Made by a program: the position numbers and the translations under genes | Shown here: one piece after another, positions 1 through 6,013 of the stretch | How positions within the stretch are numbered: position 1 is the first letter of the stretch | Layout: every line of letters starts with the position of its first letter | The notes under the pieces: model-generated | Seen by the model: the letters and a program-made list of their open reading frames with translations, nothing else | Told to the model about the DNA's origin: nothing | The model's database searches: none | DNA from: DAONLM01 sp035406685 | Lineage (GTDB): Bacteria; Spirochaetota; GWE2-31-10; MWDO01 | Length of the DNA stretch: 8,684 bases | Direction: 5' to 3' | Assembly (NCBI GenBank): GCA_035406685.1 | Contig: DAONLM010000124.1 | Span: forward strand, 1-8,684

Positions 1-419
1 AACTAAAGCCCCTATTCGTCCGTGAAATGCTATTATTAACTTTAAAACAGGCAAAAAAGAAATTTAGATTCTCACTTCTAAATTTTGTATTTGTCTATAC
101 ACATTGTCATTTTATTATAAAACCAAAAAGAGGAGAAAATCTATCAAAAATAATGCAGTGGTTACTGGGTACATTTGCCGTTAGATACAACAAAAAGTTA
201 AAAATAAGAGGAAAGGTGTGGTTTGATAGATTTAAGAGTGAAGTAATAGAAAAAATTGAGGATTTTGTAAGAAATTTTAAGAGGATAAATGACAATTTAA
301 AGAAAAATAATATACAGGAAGCATTAGAAAATTATATTTTTTGTGGTCTTTTTTATTTTAAGAATAAAAATTTTGAATTTCTTGATAGATTGCCTCTATT
401 ACTCGAATTTTTGATATGA
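1..419 (+). CDS. Y1/HUH (RAYT-like, IS200-type) transposase, 5' end outside window, catalytic Tyr replaced
   Basis: This is the 3' part of a single-strand (HUH/Y1) transposase of the REP-associated type. The frame is open to the window edge (first full codon at 3-5), and the residues before the ATG at 27 fit the usual 'KPLF' start region of the family, so that ATG is probably internal. Numbering from it, residues 5-20 are the helix before the core strand, H26-C27-H28 is the HUH metal-binding motif, and residues 39-70 carry the family signature LSKIMQW, GTFAVRYN and VWFDRFKS. The helix that normally holds the nucleophilic tyrosine (family pattern F-x-Y-I-x-x-N-P-V-K-A) reads FKRINDN at 84-90, so the tyrosine position is Arg86 (codon 282-284). 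The C-terminus (GLFYF, then FLDRLP) matches related spirochaete-type proteins as I remember them. No REP-like hairpins are seen nearby. It is probably a domesticated or dead copy. The family call is sure; activity is doubtful. Confidence 0.82.
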   Translation, partial: LKPLFVREMLLLTLKQAKKKFRFSLLNFVFVYTHCHFIIKPKRGENLSKIMQWLLGTFAVRYNKKLKIRGKVWFDRFKSEVIEKIEDFVRNFKRINDNLKKNNIQEALENYIFCGLFYFKNKNFEFLDRLPLLLEFLI

Positions 420-533
420 AATGAAAATTACTATTTACGATTTAAAAACTTTTTTGTATAAAAAATATTTTAGAAATAATTATATTTTTGTGATATATTT
501 ATATTGAATATATTTTTAAAATAAGGGCGAATT

Positions 534-2306
534 ATGAAAAGAATTTATTTATTATTATTTTTATTATTTCTATTTGTAACCTGTATTATAGATGTACCTA
601 CAAATAATCAGGAAAAACCAAAGTATAAAGGGAAATTAATAATAACAGAAGTGGGCGCTGGATACTATGTAAATGATTCAAGATGGATTGAGGTTTATAA
701 TAATTCAACAGAAACCGCAAACCTTGGAGAATGGACATTAAGATGTAAATCCGTATTAAAAATCTCCCCTTATACTATATATAACGAGGAGGTTTTTACT
801 CTTCCAGACTTAATAATTGAGCCAGGTTGCTATGCTCTAATAAGGGGAAAATCTTATGATTATTTGGTTAATAGTAGTAATGTTGTATTTATTTCTAAAA
901 AGGATAAGCTACCTTTCTGGAGTAATGATGGTTTTATAGAGTTGAAAGGGACCGCTGGTTCTGATTTTGTTAGATTTGGAACTAATAATATATCCCCTAC
1001 AAATTCGAATGATTGGAGTGGTAATAATGCACCAGAACTCCCTTATTCTGAAGATGGATACGGCAAGAGCATCGCAAGAGATAAATTTAACACTGATACC
1101 AATAATGGTTCTGACTGGACTTTTATAGAATTTGCAACAGCAGGTGGGCCAAATGATGTTACCTCAAATACAGATTCTGATAATGATGGAATTCCGGATT
1201 GTTCAGAAACTGACAACAATTCTACCTTTGCTGGCTTACCTTTATATCAATGGGGGGCAAGAATTGGGCAGAGAGATATTTTTATACATATTGATTATAT
1301 GAATTCTACTGATCCCGGAGTTATACCAAGAAAAGAGGCTTTAGAAAAACTAATACCTATTTTTGAACCTCATAATATTAAGATGCACTTTGATGTAGGT
1401 GATCTTTTTGGAGATTCTACCTCTGATTTTAATCTTGATAAAAGAAATCATAGAGTCCCTTTTGCAACAGCAGTTGCTTTTGGAATTTTTCCAAACAAAG
1501 CAAATCTTTATGAGTACAAAAATAAGTATATGCCAATTGCTAAAAGACAGATTTTTCATTATCTTTTGATGAGTTATTCTCAAAACGAAGATGGATCAGC
1601 TGGATCTGGTGGACGGGCTGAAATAAATGGGAATGATATTATTATCACAATGGGTAATTGGGGATTAAAAACCGATACCTCTTCTGATTTACAGCTACTT
1701 ATCAACTATCAGGCTGCCTGTATTATGCATGAATTGGGACATAATCTTGGCTTAAGGCATGGTGGTGATATAGATAATAATTATAAACCAAATTATTATA
1801 GCATAATGAATTATATGTATTCTTTTAATGGTCTACCAGAAATAGGAAATCTAAGAGAAGGTGATAGGTATTACTGGTATATGTATAAGACTAAAGGAGA
1901 TAATAATTTTGCACAATATTTTCCAAATGGCTATAAAGATATGCATAATACTGCTTATACCTCTAATTTTTTAATGGATTATTCAAATGGTATTGGGCAA
2001 AATATTTATGAATCAAGTTTTAGTGAAACAATTGGACTTGGCAGAAGTGGTAGTAGTGGCGTTGATTATAATGGAAATGGCGATAGCACTGATAATCTTT
2101 CTAATTATAATATTGATGAAACATCTACAATTGATACTCTTTCTGATTATGATGATTGGGCTAATTTAAATCTTTTTTTTGCAAGGTTTTTTAGTGGAAA
2201 TAACTCTGTAATGAGAATGGATCTTAATGAGGTTTTTATATTCCCGGACATTATTGGTAATGATAGACAGGAGGTGGATGAAGAGAAGTTATTAAAGCCT
2301 TTTTAA
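534..2306 (+). CDS. Lipoprotein with lamin-tail domain and metzincin zinc protease domain
   Basis: A 590-residue exported protein, predicted to be a surface or periplasmic zinc endopeptidase. Residues 1-16 form a Lys/Arg-led hydrophobic signal ending in a relaxed lipobox, F-V-T-C17, with Thr at -1. Residues 33-210 look like a lamin-tail (LTD) beta-sandwich: KLIITEVG at the start, WIEVYN, a LIIEPG turn and a closing ARDKFNTDTNNGSDW-type segment. C71 and C99 could pair. An Asp-rich calcium-binding linker (TDSDNDGIPDCSE, 213-225) follows. The protease domain carries QRDIFIHIDYM (246-256), the zinc site HELGHNLGLRH (H399, E400, H403, H409) and the Met-turn SIMNYM (M425). Near 510-545, a VDYNGNGD segment followed by LSDYDDWANL is a pattern common in bacterial metallopeptidases of this kind. 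The ATG is preceded by an AAGGGC Shine-Dalgarno site at 523-528. It stands alone between unrelated genes. Zinc protease activity is well supported; the substrate is unknown. Confidence 0.88.
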   Translation: MKRIYLLLFLLFLFVTCIIDVPTNNQEKPKYKGKLIITEVGAGYYVNDSRWIEVYNNSTETANLGEWTLRCKSVLKISPYTIYNEEVFTLPDLIIEPGCYALIRGKSYDYLVNSSNVVFISKKDKLPFWSNDGFIELKGTAGSDFVRFGTNNISPTNSNDWSGNNAPELPYSEDGYGKSIARDKFNTDTNNGSDWTFIEFATAGGPNDVTSNTDSDNDGIPDCSETDNNSTFAGLPLYQWGARIGQRDIFIHIDYMNSTDPGVIPRKEALEKLIPIFEPHNIKMHFDVGDLFGDSTSDFNLDKRNHRVPFATAVAFGIFPNKANLYEYKNKYMPIAKRQIFHYLLMSYSQNEDGSAGSGGRAEINGNDIIITMGNWGLKTDTSSDLQLLINYQAACIMHELGHNLGLRHGGDIDNNYKPNYYSIMNYMYSFNGLPEIGNLREGDRYYWYMYKTKGDNNFAQYFPNGYKDMHNTAYTSNFLMDYSNGIGQNIYESSFSETIGLGRSGSSGVDYNGNGDSTDNLSNYNIDETSTIDTLSDYDDWANLNLFFARFFSGNNSVMRMDLNEVFIFPDIIGNDRQEVDEEKLLKPF

Positions 2307-2348
2307 TATATTTTGAATTTTAGTTTGTATAATCTTCTTTATATAAAT

Positions 2349-2371
2349 AGAGAAATAGAGATTTTTTCTCT
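2349..2371 (+). terminator. Weak terminator-like hairpin after the metalloprotease gene
   Basis: AGAGAAA (2349-2355) pairs with TTTCTCT (2365-2371) around a 9-nt loop, about 40 nt after the protease stop codon. The stem is short and AT-rich and the T run lies inside the hairpin rather than after it, so this is only a candidate. A second AT-only inverted repeat (ATTAATT 2395-2401 with AATTAAT 2411-2417) lies downstream and is weaker still. Confidence 0.3.
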
Positions 2372-2428
2372 TATTAAATATAAAAATAAATGCAATTAAT
2401 TTTATTTTTTAATTAATAATCTAATCTT

Positions 2429-2459
2429 TTGACAAACTCAAAAAAATTCACTATATATT
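2429..2459 (+). promoter_or_regulatory. Sigma70-type promoter of the STAS gene, start site at or near the ATG
   Basis: A perfect -35 box TTGACA (2429-2434) is followed after 17 nt by TATATA (2452-2457); shifting by two gives TATATT (2454-2459) with a 19-nt spacer. Transcription would start about 7 nt after the -10 box, at or within 2-3 nt of the ATG at 2464. There is no Shine-Dalgarno sequence upstream, so the mRNA is predicted to be leaderless or nearly so. Confidence 0.6.
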
Positions 2460-2463
2460 AATT

Positions 2464-2835
2464 ATGGCAAATAATAAAAAAGAGATAAAAATAGAAGATT
2501 CTATAAGACTTACTATAACAGAAGAAAATGATATTACTTTAATTACTATAAAAGGATATATTGATTATAGCAATTATCTTGATTTTCAAAGAGAGATAAA
2601 TTTTTTTATTAAAAATAATGCAAAAATAATATTTATATGCAAAGAATTAAATTATATATCTTCTTCTGGCATTGCCTCTTTTGTTCAATTTGCAAAAAAA
2701 ATAGAAGAAAAAAAAGGCAAGGTTGTTCTTGTTAATATTCAAAATAAAATTCAGGAAATATTTAATCTTATTAAAATGAGCAATTTTCTCCTCATCACAG
2801 ATAATATTAATAAAGCCAGAGAAATTTTAAAATAG
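2464..2835 (+). CDS. Single-domain STAS protein (anti-sigma factor antagonist-like)
   Basis: A 123-residue cytoplasmic protein consisting of one STAS domain. STAS proteins of the SpoIIAA/RsbV type bind or release a partner, usually an anti-sigma kinase, depending on phosphorylation of a conserved serine. The core follows the family order: strand and turn ITLITIKGYIDYSN (24-37), a helix, strand AKIIFICKEL (53-62), the phospho-acceptor loop YISSSGIASF (64-73), a helix, strand KVVLVNIQ (86-93) and a last helix from about 95. In relatives the loop is usually D-S-S-G; here the Asp is Ser66, the likely acceptor is Ser67, and Ser68-Gly69 are kept. No kinase, phosphatase or sigma-factor gene is adjacent, so the partner is elsewhere and the pathway cannot be named. 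The ATG at 2464 is the only reasonable start (the next Met is residue 105), although no ribosome binding site precedes it. Domain call firm, partner unknown. Confidence 0.85.
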   Translation: MANNKKEIKIEDSIRLTITEENDITLITIKGYIDYSNYLDFQREINFFIKNNAKIIFICKELNYISSSGIASFVQFAKKIEEKKGKVVLVNIQNKIQEIFNLIKMSNFLLITDNINKAREILK

Positions 2836-2856
2836 ATTAATATAATTTTTATTCAA

Positions 2857-3708
2857 TTATGGGGATATCTCTTTTCTTATCTCTTCTTTCATCTTTTCAA
2901 TATTTTTCTTAGAGTAAAATTTATCTCCGAATCTATAATAAAATCCAAAATTTGCTAATGATGGAAAATTTACCCATTTCCCTGCTGGCACACTATCCCA
3001 TGGAACCGGAAAAGTATAACCTCCTTCTATTGCAAAACTCCATTCCATCTTATAGCCGAATCTTACCTCAAATCCAGCCATGACTGGCGAAATGAATATA
3101 TAAGTAGGTCCACCTTCCAGATCTATATCAAATCTTGGAAAAACAGTATAGTAAAGAGCAAATCTCCTATATGGCCCAAATCTAAAACTTGCTGTTATAT
3201 CCGGGATAATATAAAAAGTATGCTTTTTTAATTGTAAATAATTTTTACCTACTACTGGCTCCCATTCCGGAGTATTAAAGTTACTATCCTGATATCTGTA
3301 GCCAAATCTAAATCTTGCTCCTAAAAAAAAGAATTTATTCTTTGTTTCAAATATTTTAAAATGAAGTAATAATGCTCCTATATATACATGAGGAATCGGG
3401 CTTGCCCCACCTTCAATTGCAATATTGAAATAATCAGTAACAGCATATCTGTATCCTAATTTAAAAGTAGAAAAACCAGTCCATTCATCATTTGTTCTTA
3501 AATAAAATGAATGTTCACCAGTTCTCATCATCCCACCTTTCTGACAGAAGACTGGATTATTTGTCTCATAATCCTTTATTTTCTCTTTTAAAATTTTTTC
3601 TACTTTTTTTTCTATTTCTTCGTTTGATATATTATTAGAACTATTGTCTGAAAAAAGATAGAAAGCGATAAATAAAATAGTAATAATTATAAAATATTTT
3701 TTACTCAT
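2857..3708 (-). CDS. Predicted outer-membrane beta-barrel protein, unknown function
   Basis: A 283-residue protein I do not recognise as a named family. Residues 1-20 are a signal peptide (Lys-Lys, then a hydrophobic stretch ending in YLFS). Residues 28-48 are a charged, helix-prone, possibly coiled-coil segment (EEIEKKVEKILKEKIKDY). From about 65 to 262 the sequence is a run of alternating aromatic/hydrophobic and polar residues with Gly-rich turns, as in outer-membrane barrels: FSTFKLGYRYAV, FFLGARFRFGYRYQ, FEVRFGYKMEW, FAIEGGYTF and FGFYYRFG. By eye I count about 10-12 candidate strands. The last strand (FYYRFGDKFY) is followed by about 19 charged, helical residues (KKNIEKMKEEIRKE), whereas many barrels end on an aromatic residue. 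The ATG follows a good AAGGGGA site (3714-3720). The gene ends 21 nt from the convergent STAS gene with no clear terminator between them. A small porin or surface protein is plausible; nothing shows its substrate. Confidence 0.7.
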   Translation of the reverse strand: MSKKYFIIITILFIAFYLFSDNSSNNISNEEIEKKVEKILKEKIKDYETNNPVFCQKGGMMRTGEHSFYLRTNDEWTGFSTFKLGYRYAVTDYFNIAIEGGASPIPHVYIGALLLHFKIFETKNKFFFLGARFRFGYRYQDSNFNTPEWEPVVGKNYLQLKKHTFYIIPDITASFRFGPYRRFALYYTVFPRFDIDLEGGPTYIFISPVMAGFEVRFGYKMEWSFAIEGGYTFPVPWDSVPAGKWVNFPSLANFGFYYRFGDKFYSKKNIEKMKEEIRKEISP

Positions 3709-3743
3709 AAAAATCCCCTTTTATGTTTAATTAATACTATTTT

Positions 3744-3772
3744 AATATAATTAAAAAAGTATAAAAAAGCAA
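3744..3772 (-). promoter_or_regulatory. Candidate promoter of the beta-barrel gene
   Basis: Read on the minus strand, TTGCTT (3767-3772) and TATATT (3744-3749) are separated by 17 nt. This predicts a start near 3737 and a leader of about 30 nt that contains the Shine-Dalgarno site. It lies back-to-back with the glycosyltransferase promoter. The surrounding sequence is so AT-rich that the -10 box alone would mean little. Confidence 0.42.
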
Positions 3773-3817
3773 GTTTTTTTAAAAAATATATTTAAGAATT
3801 TTAAATATTTTACTTTA

Positions 3818-3846
3818 TTGACAAATTATATCTTTTTGAATATAAA
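3818..3846 (+). promoter_or_regulatory. Strong sigma70-type promoter of the glycosyltransferase gene
   Basis: A perfect TTGACA (3818-3823), a 17-nt spacer and TATAAA (3841-3846) make this the best promoter in the window. Start predicted near 3853. The leader is about 12 nt and overlaps the Shine-Dalgarno sequence AAAGGA (3853-3858 region), which is 6-7 nt before the ATG at 3865. Confidence 0.65.
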
Positions 3847-3864
3847 AAATGAAAGGATGTTATT

Positions 3865-5064
3865 ATGAATTTATTAATTCCAATATATTCTCCACCAACA
3901 GGGACTTATGGGAGTCTTACAAGACTAATTGCTATTGCAAATAAGTTCATAAAAGAAGGCCATTCAGTAGCATTCTGTGCATCAGGCTATGTTAAAAATA
4001 TTTTAAAAGAAAGGGATTATAAAGTATATGAGATTCCAGAAACAACAATATTAGGTTTACCAAAATTTATTTCAAATAACATTGTTAAAGGATCACAGAA
4101 AACATCTCTTCCAGTAAAAGAAGGAAGATCATTCGGAAGTATCTGGTTTCTTTTTGTTTTTACTGGCTATGCAAAGAGAAAAAAACTTTTTGAGATAGTA
4201 AAATCTGAAATTAATGCTACTTTTGATTTTAAAGCAGATATTATTTTAACAGAAATGGAATTAGGGGCATATCTTACTGCATATATTTTGAATAAACCAA
4301 TAGTCACGACATATGCTAAAATATCTGAAAGTGGAAAAGAAGGATTTTTCTATAAAAAAATTCAAAAATCAACTGATTATGTAGTAAGAAAATTTTTGAA
4401 AGTAAAAAACTCAAAATTGGATGAATTTATTTTTGGAAAAAGAGTGTTAAAACTAATTCCCTCAATACCAGAATTAGATACAACTAATCCAGAAAGAGAA
4501 GATATTTGCTATACTGGAAACTTATTAGAGCCAATAAAAACAGTTGAAAATAAATTTATACCCGAAAATAATAAAAAATATGTATTTTGTTATTTTGGTA
4601 GTGGGTCAATTCCTTTCACAATTGTAAAAAATATATTACCTCAGGTAATTAATAGGATGGAAAATACAATTTGTTATGTAGCATCCCATTTTATCAAAGA
4701 AGAGTTTAATATTGGAAATGTATTTTTTGTAAAATATATTCAGGCATCAGAATTATTACCACATTGTAAATTAACAATTTGTCATGGAGGACTAAATACA
4801 ATCACACAATCACTGGAGGCTGGTGTTCCTTTAATTGTTTTTCCAGGAGCAATTTTTGAAAGAAGATTTAATGCCGAAAGAGTAGAAGCATTAAAATGTG
4901 GATTTATTGGGGAATTGAGTGATTTTAATGCTAAATGGCTTTATGAAAAGATATCTGCAATAGAAGGTTTAAATATTAAAGCAATACAGGAAAGTTTTAA
5001 AAAATACAAAGGAGTTGAAACTGCATATAAAAGGATTATTGACTGGATAAAAAAGAATAGTTAA
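3865..5064 (+). CDS. GT-B fold glycosyltransferase (GT1/GT28-like, MGT type)
   Basis: A 399-residue cytosolic or membrane-peripheral enzyme predicted to move a sugar from a nucleotide donor to an acceptor, likely a lipid or small molecule. The N-terminal Rossmann half opens with LLIPIYSPPTGTYGS and the helix RLIAIANKFIKEGHSVAFCAS (20-40), the usual acceptor-side start with a Gly-rich loop. The donor half begins at about 238 (YVFCYFGSGS, 239-248) and carries the diagnostic CHGG box at 306-309 followed by LNTITQSLEAGVPLIVFPG (310-328). The segment ERRFNAERVEALKCG (332-346) sits where many GT1 enzymes have D-Q-x-x-N-A; here the D-Q pair reads Glu332-Arg333. There is no signal peptide or clear membrane span. 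The gene is monocistronic, with its own promoter and Shine-Dalgarno site. A decayed IS element begins directly after its stop codon (5062-5064), so any original terminator has been displaced. Family firm; donor and acceptor unknown. Confidence 0.85.
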   Translation: MNLLIPIYSPPTGTYGSLTRLIAIANKFIKEGHSVAFCASGYVKNILKERDYKVYEIPETTILGLPKFISNNIVKGSQKTSLPVKEGRSFGSIWFLFVFTGYAKRKKLFEIVKSEINATFDFKADIILTEMELGAYLTAYILNKPIVTTYAKISESGKEGFFYKKIQKSTDYVVRKFLKVKNSKLDEFIFGKRVLKLIPSIPELDTTNPEREDICYTGNLLEPIKTVENKFIPENNKKYVFCYFGSGSIPFTIVKNILPQVINRMENTICYVASHFIKEEFNIGNVFFVKYIQASELLPHCKLTICHGGLNTITQSLEAGVPLIVFPGAIFERRFNAERVEALKCGFIGELSDFNAKWLYEKISAIEGLNIKAIQESFKKYKGVETAYKRIIDWIKKNS

Positions 5065-5091
5065 TATACCAACAAAATTTTAATTTGTAAG
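5065..5091 (+). repeat. Left terminal inverted repeat of the IS
   Basis: This 27-bp end matches the reverse complement of 5929-5955 at 19 of 27 positions, including the outer five (TATAC) and inner five (GTAAG) bases. It contains its own small inverted repeat, ACAAA and TTTGT around 5072-5088. Its last base lies one base before the pseudogene's stop codon at 5092-5094. Confidence 0.68.
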
Positions 5092-5895
5092 TTATCCAGG
5101 ATCGATTATATGAAAATTAGTTCCTATGAATGCTTTTAAAGCATCTTTATGATGTTGATTTTTTATTTCATTTTCAAAAAAATCTATTACTTTATTTTTA
5201 AATTCATTAAATGTTTTATAATAAGCTGTTAAAATTATCTTTTTTGAATATTTCCACAATCTTTTAATTAAGTTAAGATTTGGTGAATATGGTGGCAAAT
5301 ATATCAATTTTACCTCAACTTTTGTTAAATTATTAATATATTCTCTAAATAACTTGCTTTTATTACTTTTTGCATTATCAAGAAATATATATATTTTTTT
5401 TAATTCTGGATGCGTTGTTATTATTTTATCCAACAATTGAATATTAGAATCTTTATCAACAGAAATTTTCCCAGTAATTATTACTGGTTTTTTATACCTG
5501 AATCCCAATCTTTTTAATGTAATTACCATTCCTTCTTCGGTATAATTTATATTAAATCTTTCTTTAACATATTTACAGGCAAATTTTAAAGTTCGGAATA
5601 TAGTTATTTTCTAAATATTTCACAAAAACTCTGTTTCTTGTTCTTTAGTCATCTTATTATTATGACCTTTAAAATTATTCTTTAAGATTTCTTCTATCCC
5701 TTTTTCCTTATATTTTGATGTTACATCGCTTATATATCTTTCACTAACTAATAAAGCTTCCTGAATTCTCTCCCATTCCCAACCTTTGCCCCATAAAACT
5801 AAACATTTAACTTTATCCGCATCTCTTTTGTTTTTTAAACTTTTGTGAATATATATTAAATTTTGTATCTCTTTATCTGAAAGCCTTTTCCCCAT
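5092..5895 (-). pseudogene. IS630-family DDE transposase, broken by frameshifts and an internal deletion
   Basis: Two fragments in one frame make up a single degraded gene. The N-terminal part (5895-5620, 91 residues) is the IS630 helix-turn-helix region: SDKEIQNLIY, then KCLVLWGKGWEWERIQEALLVSERYISDV. The C-terminal part (from 5529 back to 5092) has the second catalytic Asp in IYIFLDNAK and the PPYSPNLN block. Between them the frame has stops TGA (5620-5622) and TAG (5611-5613). The -1 frame there reads VKYLENNYIP, the expected sequence, so a one-base loss in the T run (complement of 5624-5628) was followed by a one-base gain near 5591-5596 that restores the frame at TLKFACKYVKERF. Soon after GFRYKKP (about 5487) the block holding the first catalytic Asp is missing, roughly 70 residues. 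The SPNLNPIE glutamate is Lys (codon 5263-5265). Total length is 268 codons against about 340 expected. This transposase cannot be active. Confidence 0.87.
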
Positions 5896-5902
5896 AATTT
5901 TA

Positions 5903-5911
5903 ATTATAGCA
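5903..5911 (-). promoter_or_regulatory. Extended -10 promoter of the IS transposase
   Basis: On the minus strand the sequence TGCTATAAT is a perfect extended -10 element (TGnTATAAT). The ATG at 5895 starts only 7 nt after it, so transcription would begin at or just before the start codon. No Shine-Dalgarno site is present and no -35 box is seen, which suggests a leaderless transposase message. Confidence 0.5.
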
Positions 5912-5928
5912 CATTATTAATTTTTTTT

Positions 5929-5955
5929 CTTACTTTTTAAAAAAGTTTTAGTATA
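5929..5955 (-). repeat. Right terminal inverted repeat of the IS
   Basis: Reverse-complement partner of 5065-5091 (19/27 matches). It contains a near-perfect palindrome, ACTTTTT and AAAAAGT separated by one base (5932-5946). The outer end, GTATA, abuts the sequence downstream of the Nudix gene. Confidence 0.68.
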
Positions 5956-6013
5956 AATAATTTTTCAAAATTTTATTAGGATAAATTTGTGTCTTAAATT
6001 TAATTATAATAAC

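Larger units (their letters stand above)
5065..5955. mobile_element. Decayed IS630/Tc1-mariner-type insertion sequence, about 890 bp
   Basis: The element is bounded by imperfect 27-bp inverted repeats that both start with TATAC, as expected for a family that inserts at TA and duplicates it. The outermost TA on each side (5065-5066 and 5954-5955) may be the target duplication. Inside is one minus-strand IS630-type transposase pseudogene. At about 890 bp the element is some 200 bp shorter than typical intact relatives, which fits the internal deletion inferred in the transposase. It lies between the glycosyltransferase stop codon and the 3' end of the Nudix gene. It disrupts no reading frame but separates two transcription units that converge on it. 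Confidence 0.75.

Noticed and set aside
107..295. Minus-strand open frame of 62 codons
   Set aside because: It lies antisense to the conserved core of the Y1 transposase, has no ribosome binding site and shows no recognisable domain.
450..465. TTTTTT-GTAT-AAAAAA inverted repeat downstream of the Y1 transposase
   Set aside because: An A/T-only stem of six pairs is expected by chance here; it has no GC pairs or T tail and does not resemble a REP hairpin.
488..514. TTGTGA ... TATATT as a promoter for the metalloprotease gene
   Set aside because: The spacing is only 15 nt and several equally poor box pairs exist in the same stretch, so no choice can be supported.
1350..1583. Minus-strand open frame of 77 codons inside the metalloprotease gene
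   Set aside because: Its composition reflects the antisense of an AT-rich gene, and the protease frame on the other strand is clearly the coding one.
1987..2169. Plus-strand hydrophobic open frame of 60 codons inside the metalloprotease gene
   Set aside because: It is an out-of-frame shadow. The Leu/Ile-rich composition that mimics a membrane protein comes from shifted AT-rich codons.
2836..2856. Shared bidirectional terminator between the convergent STAS and barrel genes
   Set aside because: The 21-nt gap has no stem worth naming.
3761..3790. Solo copy of the IS end resembling 5929-5955
   Set aside because: Only short A and T runs and a TATAC match; the similarity is what AT-rich sequence gives by chance.
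5982..6002. TAAATTT/AAATTTA hairpin as terminator of the GH36-Nudix operon
   Set aside because: The stem is seven A/T pairs and no T run follows on the minus strand, so it would be a poor terminator.
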